Translations under genes and position numbers: made by a program
The notes under the pieces: model-generated
What the model was told of the DNA's origin: nothing
Seen by the model: only the letters and a program-made list of their open reading frames with translations
The model's database searches: none
In this document: piece by piece, positions 18,454-28,244 of the stretch
How the letters are laid out: each line of letters starts with the position of its first letter
Position numbering within the stretch: position 1 is the stretch's first letter
Assembly (NCBI RefSeq): GCF_022171985.1
Contig: NZ_JAJVHF010000001.1
Span: 992,001-1,056,000 of the forward strand
DNA from: Huaxiibacter chinensis
GTDB taxonomy: Bacteria; Pseudomonadota; Gammaproteobacteria; Enterobacterales; Enterobacteriaceae
DNA length: 64,000 bases
Reading direction: 5' to 3'

Positions 18454-19674
18454 ATGGCAATCAGTGAATCAACTCCGCCCGTTTCGGGCGCGCCGGCGTC
18501 GCCGCCAAAATCACGCACCGCCTTTGGCATTCTGGGTGCGATCAGTCTTTCTCATCTGCTTAACGATATGATTCAGTCGCTGATTCTGGCGATCTATCCG
18601 CTGCTGCAATCAGAGTTCTCGCTGACGTTTGTGCAGATAGGGATGATAACCCTCACCTTCCAGCTCGCCTCTTCGCTGCTACAGCCGGTGGTGGGTTACT
18701 GGACGGATAAATACCCTATGCCGTGGTCCCTGCCGATTGGGATGTGCTTTACCTTAAGCGGGCTGATCCTGCTGGCACTGGCGGGCAGTTTTGAAATGGT
18801 ATTACTGGCTGCGGCACTGGTCGGCACCGGTTCCTCGGTCTTTCACCCCGAATCGTCGCGCGTGGCGCGTATGGCCTCGGGTGGACGTCACGGTCTGGCG
18901 CAGTCCTTATTCCAAGTGGGCGGCAACTTTGGCAGCTCGCTGGGTCCGCTGCTCGCTGCGGTGATTATTGCCCCCTACGGTAAAGGAAACGTGGCGTGGT
19001 TTGTGCTCGCCGCCCTGCTGGCGATTGTTGTGCTGATTCAGATCAGCCGCTGGTATGCCGCTCAGCATCGGGTGAATAAGGGCAAACCCCAGACGCCTGT
19101 CATTAATCCTCTGCCGCGCAATAAGGTGATCCTGGCAGTTTCGCTGCTGCTGGTGCTGATTTTCTCGAAATACTTCTATATGGCGAGCATTAGCAGTTAT
19201 TACACCTTTTATCTGATGGAAAAATTCGGATTATCGGTCCAAAACGCCCAGTTTCACCTCTTCGCTTTCCTGTTTGCCGTGGCGGCTGGAACCATGATTG
19301 GCGGCCCGGTGGGTGATAAAATTGGGCGTAAATATGTGATTTGGGGCTCTATCCTTGGCGTTGCGCCCTTTACGCTTGTTTTACCCTATGCCAGCCTGGA
19401 ATGGACGGGGATTTTAACTGTGATCATTGGTTTTATCCTCGCCTCGGCCTTTTCAGCTATCCTTGTCTATGCTCAAGAGCTACTACCGGGCCGTATTGGC
19501 ATGGTGTCCGGGCTCTTTTTCGGCTTTGCGTTTGGGATGGGCGGCCTTGGCGCGGCCGTTCTGGGGCTGATCGCAGACCATACGAGTATCTTCCTGGTTT
19601 ATAAAATCTGTGCTTTCCTGCCGCTTCTCGGGATGTTGACCATATTCCTGCCTGATTACCGTCATAAAGCGTGA
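18454..19674 (+). CDS. fsr: Fosmidomycin resistance MFS exporter
   Basis: Twelve-helix major facilitator transporter of 406 residues. In E. coli it exports fosmidomycin. The MFS loop motif appears as GYWTDKYPMP and GDKIGRKYVIWG. The serine- and proline-rich N-terminus is cytoplasmic. The start at ATG 18454 matches E. coli Fsr. Divergent from ushA across 162 bases. Confidence 0.95.
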   Translation: MAISESTPPVSGAPASPPKSRTAFGILGAISLSHLLNDMIQSLILAIYPLLQSEFSLTFVQIGMITLTFQLASSLLQPVVGYWTDKYPMPWSLPIGMCFTLSGLILLALAGSFEMVLLAAALVGTGSSVFHPESSRVARMASGGRHGLAQSLFQVGGNFGSSLGPLLAAVIIAPYGKGNVAWFVLAALLAIVVLIQISRWYAAQHRVNKGKPQTPVINPLPRNKVILAVSLLLVLIFSKYFYMASISSYYTFYLMEKFGLSVQNAQFHLFAFLFAVAAGTMIGGPVGDKIGRKYVIWGSILGVAPFTLVLPYASLEWTGILTVIIGFILASAFSAILVYAQELLPGRIGMVSGLFFGFAFGMGGLGAAVLGLIADHTSIFLVYKICAFLPLLGMLTIFLPDYRHKA

Positions 19675-19906
19675 ATTATGGGTGGCTTAAGATAAACTTC
19701 GGCCACCTCGCATTCCTTATGCCATGAGGCTTTGCTCTCACTCCGTCATCGGTTTTGTCCAAACCTGCTTTTTATCGTGCTTATTGTCGATTTATTAAGG
19801 TTTCAACAATTATTCATAAACACAATGATGAAAATTGTCATAAACTGTTAATCGGCCTTTTGGTTTTCGACCAAAAATGGAACACATCACGACGAAAGGA
19901 GACGGA

Positions 19907-21583
19907 ATGCATCACGCCACACCGCTTATTACCACCATTGTGGGTGCCCTTGTGCTCGCTTTTATTTTTGGCATGATTGCCAATAAGCTTCGAATCTCTC
20001 CTCTTGTCGGCTATTTATTAGCGGGTGTACTGGCCGGTCCGTTTACCCCAGGCTTCGTGGCTGATACGAAACTGGCACCTGAACTGGCGGAATTGGGCGT
20101 GATTTTGCTGATGTTCGGCGTAGGTCTGCATTTTTCCCTGAAGGATTTATTGGCGGTAAAGCATATCGCCATACCCGGTGCGATCGCCCAGATTGGCGTG
20201 GCGACGTTACTGGGAATGGCGCTTTCCGCACTGCTTGGCTGGTCTCTGATGACCGGTATCGTCTTTGGATTATGTCTTTCAACTGCCAGTACCGTCGTAT
20301 TGCTACGCGCGCTTGAAGAGAGACAGCTGATAGACAGCCAGCGCGGTCAGATCGCCATTGGCTGGCTGATTGTCGAAGATCTGGTGATGGTCCTGACGCT
20401 GGTCCTGCTGCCCGCCGTCGCCGGTATGGTTGAAAAAGAAAACGTCGGTTTTGCCTCGCTGACGCTGGATATGAGCATCACTATCGGGAAGGTCATCGCC
20501 TTTATCGCCATTATGATGGTGGTTGGTCGCCGTCTGGTGCCGTGGATTTTGGCCCGTAGCGCGGCGACAGGCTCTCGTGAACTCTTTACTCTGTCCGTAC
20601 TGGCCCTGGCGCTGGGCATCGCCTTCGGCGCCGTGGAGCTGTTTGACGTCTCCTTCGCCTTAGGCGCGTTCTTCGCGGGTATGGTGCTGAATGAATCCGA
20701 ACTTAGCCATCGCGCCGCGCACGATACGTTACCGCTGCGTGATGCCTTTGCGGTGCTGTTCTTTGTCTCCGTCGGCATGCTGTTCGATCCGTTCATTCTG
20801 ATTGAGCAGCCGCTGGCCGTGCTGGGGACGCTGGCGATCATTATCTTCGGTAAATCGGTGGTCGCGTTTTTGCTGGTCCGCATGTTCGGACACTCACCGC
20901 GTACCGCCCTGACTATCGCCGCCAGTCTGGCGCAAATTGGTGAATTTGCCTTTATCCTCGCCGGGCTGGGAATGTCGCTTAATCTGCTGCCGCAGGCCGG
21001 GCAAAATCTGGTGCTGGCGGGCGCTATTCTGTCGATCATGCTGAATCCAGTGCTGTTTACGGTTCTGGAGAAATATCTCGATAAAACTGAAACGCTGGAG
21101 GAGCAGTCGCTCGAAGAGGCGATTGAAGAGGACAAACAGATCCCGGTGGATATCTGTAACCATGCACTGCTGGTTGGCTTTGGCCGCGTCGGCAGCCTGC
21201 TGGGAGAGGCGCTGATGGCCCAGGGGATTCCGCTGGTGGTGATTGAAACGTCACGCACGCGCGTGGATGAACTGCGCGCACGCGGCATCCGGGCGGTGCT
21301 GGGGAACGCGGCGAATGAAGAGATCATGAATCTGGCCCATCTGGACTGCGCACGCTGGCTGCTGCTGACAATACCGAATGGCTATGAGGCCGGCGAAATC
21401 GTTGCCACGGCGCGGGAGAAATGCCCCTCGATTGAGATCATTGCTCGCGCCCATTATGACGATGAGGTTGACTACATTACCGAACGCGGCGCGGATCAGG
21501 TGGTGATGGGCGAACGTGAAATTGCGAACACGATGATTGGGCTGATTGAGAAGGCGCCAGTTGCAGAGACCGTGACGGGGTAG
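19907..21583 (+). CDS. ybaL: CPA2-family cation/proton antiporter YbaL
   Basis: Inner-membrane protein of 558 residues, related to KefB and KefC. The sodium/hydrogen exchanger domain has about 12 helices (1-385). A cytoplasmic RCK_N (TrkA-N) domain binds nucleotide at about 415-535, with the Rossmann motif GFGRVGSLLG. The transported ion is presumed to be potassium by homology. The start at ATG 19907 matches E. coli and has AAAGGAGA upstream. It ends just before a long repeat array. Confidence 0.95.
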   Translation: MHHATPLITTIVGALVLAFIFGMIANKLRISPLVGYLLAGVLAGPFTPGFVADTKLAPELAELGVILLMFGVGLHFSLKDLLAVKHIAIPGAIAQIGVATLLGMALSALLGWSLMTGIVFGLCLSTASTVVLLRALEERQLIDSQRGQIAIGWLIVEDLVMVLTLVLLPAVAGMVEKENVGFASLTLDMSITIGKVIAFIAIMMVVGRRLVPWILARSAATGSRELFTLSVLALALGIAFGAVELFDVSFALGAFFAGMVLNESELSHRAAHDTLPLRDAFAVLFFVSVGMLFDPFILIEQPLAVLGTLAIIIFGKSVVAFLLVRMFGHSPRTALTIAASLAQIGEFAFILAGLGMSLNLLPQAGQNLVLAGAILSIMLNPVLFTVLEKYLDKTETLEEQSLEEAIEEDKQIPVDICNHALLVGFGRVGSLLGEALMAQGIPLVVIETSRTRVDELRARGIRAVLGNAANEEIMNLAHLDCARWLLLTIPNGYEAGEIVATAREKCPSIEIIARAHYDDEVDYITERGADQVVMGEREIANTMIGLIEKAPVAETVTG

Positions 21584-21590
21584 GTTTTGT

Positions 21591-21895
21591 GCGGTCTGTA
21601 GCCCTCACCCTGGCCCTCTCCCACGGGGAGAGGGGAACGGTCAGGAGTCGGGTGGAGGTTTGGTTGGTCGGGTCAGGCGAAGCCGCCACACGACAGTCAG
21701 GCTCTGCGGTCTGATGCCCTCACCCTGGCCCTCTCCCACGGGGAGAGGGGAACGGTCAGGAGTCGGGTGGAGGTTTGGTTGGTCGGGTCAGTCTAAACTG
21801 CCACCCGACAGTCAGGCTCTGCGGCCTGATGCCCTCACCCTGGCCCTCTCCCACAGGGAGAGGGAATAGTCAGGAGTCGGGTTGAGGTGAGGCGA
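21591..21895. repeat. Three tandem copies of a 115-base palindrome-bearing repeat
   Basis: Copies start at 21601, 21716 and 21831, exactly 115 bases apart. Each opens CCCTCACCCTGGCCCTCTCC, runs into an inverted CCCTCTCCC-ACGG-GGAGAGGG hairpin, then GTCAGGAGTCGGGT. The first two are nearly identical; the third is cut short and diverged. There is no coding sequence in this 337-base gap between ybaL and gsk. The same core appears again at 25155-25261. Confidence 0.9.
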
Positions 21896-21919
21896 GAGGG
21901 CCCCGATTTACGTCAGTTT

Positions 21920-23224
21920 TTAACGATCCCAGTAAGACTCTTCCAGGCTGTCTTCTCTTTCCGGCAGGCCGCGCGTTAAGCGCGGCGAGTGCTGGTTCAG
22001 CACCTGGTAACTGACGCGGTTCGCGTATTTACAGACCTGCGCCAGTGACGAATAGGTCAGCCAGCTGAATTTATGCTTGCTGGAGTTGGGTACGTTGGTT
22101 TTATGGTATGCATTAGCGGTAATGTCGTGCAGCAACGCTGCCAGCGCGCCATCGCCTGCGCCATTGGTGTTCATGATTTTCTCCGGTCCGCCCATATACG
22201 GGGCGATGTGGGAGAAAATACGCAGCGGGTTCACGCACTCTTTATGACGCATCGCGCGGCTGAACTCGTACTGGTTAAACTCAGCAATCGCCCCGGGCAG
22301 CAGCGGATGCTGGGTTTTGCGTTTGCTCTCTTCTTCCGTGAAGCCCGCCATATATAAGCCCACCGGTCCGGCGGTGCAGAGCACCAGGTCGACCCAGTCC
22401 AGCGCCTTATCGGAGGCCAGCAGCGGGTCGCTTTCGCCGGTGAGTGCTTCCGCTTCCTCTTCGTTCATGGCCAGAATCGAGACGTGCTCTTTCAGGAAAG
22501 CCTGCCACCACTGCGGGTTATCGGCGATCACAAACTTCGTTCCCAGCGTCAGGACCACCGGCACGTTGTACTTTTTCGCGTATTCGATCGCCTTCATGGT
22601 CGCGTCTGGCATAGGTTCACCAGGCTTGCAGCGAACCAGATACGAGGTCAACACCAGTGCGGACGCGCCCGCAATCACCTCTTCAGGAATACTCTCCGGG
22701 CGCAGTTTATTCATGTGGCCGGGGCTGATGGCAAACGTACGTTCACCGGAATCACTGATGAGGGTAAAACAACGGCCAATCGCACCGTCAACGCCCTGCA
22801 GGTAGTTCAGATCGGTACGGCTGGAGGTGTTGCACAGATAGCGGTAGGCATAGCCGCCGATTTCAATATTGCTGCACATAACGCCAAGCAATACCGAACG
22901 GTCATCGGCCAGCACAGAGTAGTTATGCATGGTGTTACCGATGGTGCCACCGGCAAACTGATGGGTAATGAGATTTTCGCGCACCAGCTCCTGATACAGT
23001 GCCTCTGCGACATCGTCTTCAATGACCAGCGAATGACCAGAACTCAGGCCATATCGTGCGACAAACGCGTCATCCACTTTTGCTTCAATATCCACCAGCG
23101 TTTGATCGATACCGACCACCCACGCTGCGCTGGTTTCGTTTTCCGGCTGTATTTGCTGCAGCAGCGGATCGCGAGCGTTGACGGGGAAATAGTGTTTGGA
23201 TTTACGTTTACCGGGAAATTTCAT
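21920..23224 (-). CDS. gsk: Inosine-guanosine kinase
   Basis: PfkB/ribokinase-family salvage enzyme of 434 residues that phosphorylates guanosine and inosine to GMP and IMP. The catalytic block NTNGAGDGALAALLHD carries the anion hole and catalytic Asp near residue 355. GGTIGNTMHN is the N-terminal PfkB signature. The ATG at 23224 gives exactly the E. coli protein; the longer frame adds 14 non-homologous residues. Confidence 0.97.
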   Translation of the reverse strand: MKFPGKRKSKHYFPVNARDPLLQQIQPENETSAAWVVGIDQTLVDIEAKVDDAFVARYGLSSGHSLVIEDDVAEALYQELVRENLITHQFAGGTIGNTMHNYSVLADDRSVLLGVMCSNIEIGGYAYRYLCNTSSRTDLNYLQGVDGAIGRCFTLISDSGERTFAISPGHMNKLRPESIPEEVIAGASALVLTSYLVRCKPGEPMPDATMKAIEYAKKYNVPVVLTLGTKFVIADNPQWWQAFLKEHVSILAMNEEEAEALTGESDPLLASDKALDWVDLVLCTAGPVGLYMAGFTEEESKRKTQHPLLPGAIAEFNQYEFSRAMRHKECVNPLRIFSHIAPYMGGPEKIMNTNGAGDGALAALLHDITANAYHKTNVPNSSKHKFSWLTYSSLAQVCKYANRVSYQVLNQHSPRLTRGLPEREDSLEESYWDR

Positions 23225-23286
23225 TTTCTGGGCTATATCTGAAGATTGGGCCGGAAAGGGTAGCACAAACCCGGCCCGTAACGCGA

Positions 23287-24249
23287 TTAGCGGCGCGAAG
23301 TCACCAGGGAAGCCATCATCTCGATATGCTCAGGGGAATCGTTAAGTGCCGGTATGTATTCATATTTTGTACCGCCCGCTTCAAGGAAAAACTCGCGGTT
23401 TTGCACGGCGATCTCTTCCAGCGTTTCCAGACAGTCGGCAGAGAAGCCCGGCGACATCACCTGAATATGCTTCACCCCTTTTTCGCCCAGCATTTTCAGG
23501 GTCTCATCCGTATAGGGCGTTAACCACGGCTCACGACCAAAGCGTGACTGGAAGGTCATCATCACCTTTTCTGGCGGCAAGCCCAGCGCGGAGACCAGCT
23601 CGCGCGTGGTATCCCGACACCGTTGCGGATAGTCATCGCCTTGATCGGCATAACGCTGCGGGATCCCATGATAGGAGAGCAAAAGAAGATCCGGCTCGCC
23701 ATGCTGAGCAAACGAAGCCCGCACGCTGCTGGCGAGGGCCGCAATATAGCGCTCATTGTCGGCGTAATCACGGATAAACGTAATGCCCGGAATAAAACGG
23801 CGCGTCGACAGAATGCGCGCCAGCTCATCCCAGACGGCCGCCACCGTTGAGCATGAGTATTGCGGATAGAGTGCCAGCACCACTATGTGCTCAACGCCCT
23901 GCGCCATCAACTTATCGACCGCGCTTTCCAGCGACGGTGTGCCATAGCTCATTCCCAGCGCAACGGGCATATCCGGCAGGCGGGCAGCCAGCGCTTTCTC
24001 CTGGCGACGGCTGTAGACCATCAGCGGTGATCCCTCCTCCATCCAGACGGACTGATAGAGCTTCGCCACACGAGGCGAGCGAATCGGCAGGATCACGCCG
24101 CGCAGCAGCGGCCACCACAAGAGTTTTGGCGTATCGACGACACGGGAATCACTCAGAAACTGGCGCAAATAACGCTTTACCGCCGCAGGAGTGGGTGCTT
24201 CGGGGGTGCCCAGATTGGCAAGCAAGATGCCGGTTTTCGCCTGACTCAT
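23287..24249 (-). CDS. hemH: Ferrochelatase
   Basis: Last enzyme of heme synthesis, inserting Fe(II) into protoporphyrin IX. It has 320 residues, the E. coli length. The conserved [12 protein letters not shown] (catalytic His) is near residue 194, and [15 protein letters not shown] lies near 265. It lies downstream of adk, reading the same way. aes, found between hemH and gsk in E. coli, is absent. Confidence 0.98.
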   Translation of the reverse strand: MSQAKTGILLANLGTPEAPTPAAVKRYLRQFLSDSRVVDTPKLLWWPLLRGVILPIRSPRVAKLYQSVWMEEGSPLMVYSRRQEKALAARLPDMPVALGMSYGTPSLESAVDKLMAQGVEHIVVLALYPQYSCSTVAAVWDELARILSTRRFIPGITFIRDYADNERYIAALASSVRASFAQHGEPDLLLLSYHGIPQRYADQGDDYPQRCRDTTRELVSALGLPPEKVMMTFQSRFGREPWLTPYTDETLKMLGEKGVKHIQVMSPGFSADCLETLEEIAVQNREFFLEAGGTKYEYIPALNDSPEHIEMMASLVTSRR

Positions 24250-24339
24250 TCACGCCTCTTAACCATTTGAATAGTTGTTAATTGTAGCGGAAAAGCAGCT
24301 AAACGGAACCCATTGCTGTGATAGGCAGGATGAGAATTT

Positions 24340-24365
24340 TTCTCACCCGGAGGCCCGGGTGAGAA
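24340..24365. terminator. Palindrome between adk and hemH
   Basis: TTCTCACCCGG (24340-24350) and CCGGGTGAGAA (24355-24365) form a perfect 11-base stem with a four-base loop, eight bases past the adk stop. It has no proper T run on the adk strand, so it may only slow transcription or stabilise the adk 3' end. Confidence 0.6.
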
Positions 24366-24373
24366 GCGTGCAA

Positions 24374-25051
<678 letters not shown>

Positions 25052-25154
25052 TCAAAAGCGCTAAACAATACCATCAGAACGGGCATGGCTCAAGGAAGGC
25101 GGGACGGCTGAAACGGTTAATGGGGGAGATAATTTGGGTTAGTGTGGTCGGGTG

Positions 25155-25261
25155 CCCTCACCCTAACCCTCTCCCACAGGGAGAGGGAACTCTTTCACCC
25201 TCTCCCACAGGGGGAGGGAACTCTTTCACCCTCTCCCTGTGGGAGAGGGCCGGGGTGAGGG
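25155..25261. repeat. Nested palindromic repeat array downstream of htpG
   Basis: Three 31-base units start at 25167, 25198 and 25229. Each has CCCTCTCCC-(ACA or TGT)-GGG(A/G)GAGGG; the first two are joined by AACTCTTTCA. The array is bounded by inverted arms CCCTCACCC at 25155 and GGGTGAGGG at 25253, so the whole region can fold back on itself. The last unit sits four bases from the htpG stop and may terminate it. Confidence 0.85.
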
Positions 25262-25265
25262 GGAG

Positions 25266-27140
25266 TTACGCTAGCAGCAGCGCATTCACGCGTTTAATGA
25301 ACTGGTTTGGATCTTCCAGCGTGCCGCGTTCGGCCAGCAGAGATTGATCCAGCAGCAGTTCGACCCACTCGGCGAAGCGAGCTTCATCCTGGGTACCTGC
25401 CGCACGTTTCACCAGCGGGTGATCCGGGTTCAGTTCGAAGATGTATTTCACTTCAGGCATCGCCTGGCCCGCAGCCGCGAACAGTTTCGCCATCTGGGTA
25501 CCCATTTCATCCGCGTCGGTGGTGACAATCGCCGGGGTGTCGGTCAGACGATGCGTGAAACGCACCTCTTTCACACGATCGCCCAGCAGCGTTTTCACGC
25601 GCTCAACGAACGGTTCCAGCGCTTTTTCAGCTTCTTTCGCCGTTTCATCGACCTCGTCCGCCAGCTTATCAATGGACTCATCCGCTTTCGCGACGGACTG
25701 GAACGCTTTACCGTCGAACTCGGTGAGGTAATTCATCATCCACTCATCGATACGATCGGAGAGCAGCAGGACTTCGATCCCTTTCTTACGCAGCAGTTCA
25801 AGGTGCGGGCTGCTCTTCGCCGCAGCATAGCTGTCCGCGGTGATGTAGTAGATCTTCTCCTGCCCATCTTTCATACGCGATACGTACTCTTCCAGCGACA
25901 CGGTCTGCTCGGAAGAGTCGGTATGCGTAGAGGCAAAGCGCAGCAGTTTGGCAATCGTTTCAACGTTCGCCGTATCTTCTGCCGGACCCTCTTTCAGCAC
26001 CAGGCCGAACTGTTTCCAGAAGGTCTGATATTTTTCCGCGTCATCTTTTGCCAGTTTTTCCAGCATCTGCAGGGTACGTTTGGTCAGCGCGTTACGCAGA
26101 TTGCGGGTCACGGTGCTGTCCTGCAGAATTTCACGCGAGACGTTCAGCGGCAGATCGTTGGAGTCAATCAGGCCCCGGGTGAAGCGCAGGTAGTTCGGCA
26201 TGAACTGCTCGGCATCATCCATGATGAACACGCGCTGGACGTACAGCTTCAGGCCGTGCTTATGGTCACGATTCCACATATCCCACGGCGCCTGCGCCGG
26301 AATATAGAGCAGGCTGGTGTACTCCTGCTTACCTTCGACACGGTTGTGGCTCCAGGTCAGCGGATCGGTAAAGTCGTGGGCAATGTGTTTGTAGAATTCG
26401 TTATATTCGTCGTCTTTGATTTCAGACTTATTGCGCGTCCACAGCGCCTGTGCCTTGTTGATTTTTTCCCAGGTAACGACGGTTTCGCCGTCATTTTCTT
26501 CCTGTTTTTCAATTTCAACCGGCAGGGCAATATGGTCGGAATATTTGCTGATGATGGAGCGCACGCGCCAGTCATTCAGGAAATCATCTTCGCCTTCACG
26601 CAGGTGAAGGGTGATTTCGGTGCCGCGATCCGCTTTGGTGATGTCATCAACGGTGTACTCGCCTTCACCGTGGGATTCCCAGAATACGCCGTTCTCTGCG
26701 CTCTCGCCCGCGGCACGGGTACGCACGGTGACTTTATCCGCTACGATGAACGCCGAATAGAAGCCCACACCGAACTGGCCGATAAGCTGGCTGTCTTTCG
26801 CCTGATCGGAGCCCATGGATTCGAGGAAGGATTTAGTGCCCGATTTCGCAATGGTCCCGAGGTGGTCGATGACGTCATCGCGGGTCATACCGATACCGTT
26901 ATCGGCAATGGTCAGCGTGCGGTTTTCTTTATCAAAAGAGACACGAACGCGCAGCTCGCCGTCGCCTTCATACAGATCCGGGTTAGACAAGGCGCGGAAG
27001 CGCAGCTTGTCCGCCGCATCCGAGGCGTTGGAAATCAATTCACGCAGGAAGATTTCTTTATTGGAATACAGGGAATGGATCATCAGGTGCAGAAGCTGTT
27101 TCACTTCTGACTGGAAACCACGGGTTTCTTGTCCTTTCAT
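25266..27140 (-). CDS. htpG: Hsp90-family chaperone HtpG
   Basis: Bacterial Hsp90 of 624 residues, a dimeric ATP-driven cytosolic chaperone. GHKL ATPase motifs are [10 protein letters not shown] near 36-45, DNGIGM near 80-85 and [11 protein letters not shown] near 120-130. The middle and C-terminal dimerisation domains are complete. Transcribed from a clear heat-shock promoter. Its 3' end abuts a palindromic array. Confidence 0.99.
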   Translation of the reverse strand: MKGQETRGFQSEVKQLLHLMIHSLYSNKEIFLRELISNASDAADKLRFRALSNPDLYEGDGELRVRVSFDKENRTLTIADNGIGMTRDDVIDHLGTIAKSGTKSFLESMGSDQAKDSQLIGQFGVGFYSAFIVADKVTVRTRAAGESAENGVFWESHGEGEYTVDDITKADRGTEITLHLREGEDDFLNDWRVRSIISKYSDHIALPVEIEKQEENDGETVVTWEKINKAQALWTRNKSEIKDDEYNEFYKHIAHDFTDPLTWSHNRVEGKQEYTSLLYIPAQAPWDMWNRDHKHGLKLYVQRVFIMDDAEQFMPNYLRFTRGLIDSNDLPLNVSREILQDSTVTRNLRNALTKRTLQMLEKLAKDDAEKYQTFWKQFGLVLKEGPAEDTANVETIAKLLRFASTHTDSSEQTVSLEEYVSRMKDGQEKIYYITADSYAAAKSSPHLELLRKKGIEVLLLSDRIDEWMMNYLTEFDGKAFQSVAKADESIDKLADEVDETAKEAEKALEPFVERVKTLLGDRVKEVRFTHRLTDTPAIVTTDADEMGTQMAKLFAAAGQAMPEVKYIFELNPDHPLVKRAAGTQDEARFAEWVELLLDQSLLAERGTLEDPNQFIKRVNALLLA

Positions 27141-27194
27141 CTTAAGTCGACCTCAACAATGCCATTTAATGGGGTTTTAAAAGCGTTGTGGGAG

Positions 27195-27223
27195 AGATGG
27201 GGACAAGGGAGAAATATTTCAAG
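27195..27223 (-). promoter_or_regulatory. Sigma-32 heat-shock promoter of htpG
   Basis: On the minus strand CTTGAAA (27217-27223), a 14-base spacer, then CCCCATCT (27195-27202). This matches the sigma-32 consensus closely. The start codon is 55 bases downstream. Confidence 0.9.
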
Positions 27224-27247
27224 CGGAGGCCACGAACGCAGCCTCCG
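27224..27247 (-). terminator. Hairpin after recR
   Basis: CGGAGGC (minus strand 27247-27241) pairs with GCCTCCG (27230-27224), six bases past the recR stop. It abuts the -35 of the htpG heat-shock promoter. No T run, so termination is uncertain. Confidence 0.5.
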
Positions 27248-27252
27248 TTTGG

Positions 27253-27857
27253 TCATAAAATAATCTTGCGGCGCCCTGCCAGCGAGTGCGACAGCGTAGT
27301 GCCGTCGACCATCTCCAGCTCACCGCCTACCGGCACGCCGTGGGCGATGCGGCTCGCGTCAACGCCATACTGCGCGCACAGCTCACCGATATAGTTAGCC
27401 GTGGCTTCACCTTCCACCGTCGGGTTGGTGGCCAGAATGACTTCTGTCAGGGATTCTGACTCCAGACGCTGCTCCAGCCTGTCGAGACCAATGTCATCCG
27501 GGCCAATTCCGTCCAGGGGAGAGAGATGGCCCATCAGCACAAAATAGCGCCCGGAATACTGCCCGGTTTGCTCAATGGCATAGATGTCCGCCGGACTCTC
27601 CACCACGCAGACCTGGCCGTTTTCCTGACGACGCGGGTTCGAACAGATGTTGCAGATATCCTGCTCGGTAAAGGTACGGCAATCCGCACAATGACCGATT
27701 TCAGACATCGCGCGGGTCAGCGCCTGCGCCAGTCGCATTCCGCCGCTGCGGTCGCGCTGCAACAGCGTAAACGCCATGCGCTGCGCTGACTTTGGGCCAA
27801 CGCCCGGCAGGCAACGCAACGCTTCCATTAACTGCGTGAGCAGCGGACTGGTTTGCA

Positions 27858-27858
<1 letters not shown>
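27253..27858 (-). CDS. recR: Recombination protein RecR
   Basis: Part of the RecFOR complex that loads RecA at single-strand gaps. The 201-residue protein shows a helix-hairpin-helix ([13 protein letters not shown]), a four-cysteine zinc finger (CADC and CNIC with spacing of 10), and a Toprim domain from about 80 to 175. Its ATG overlaps the ybaB stop by one base, giving the classical dnaX-ybaB-recR operon. Confidence 0.98.
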
Positions 27859-28232
<374 letters not shown>

Positions 28233-28244
28233 TCAGACTCACGA

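Noticed and set aside
21601..21895. CRISPR array
   Set aside because: The copies are 115 bases long with no unique spacers and no cas genes nearby; the core is a REP-like palindrome.
25344..27110. Open frame of 588 codons on the plus strand within htpG
   Set aside because: It is the antisense of a fully conserved gene, has no ribosome site, and its protein shows no domain pattern; long antisense frames are common in high-GC coding DNA.
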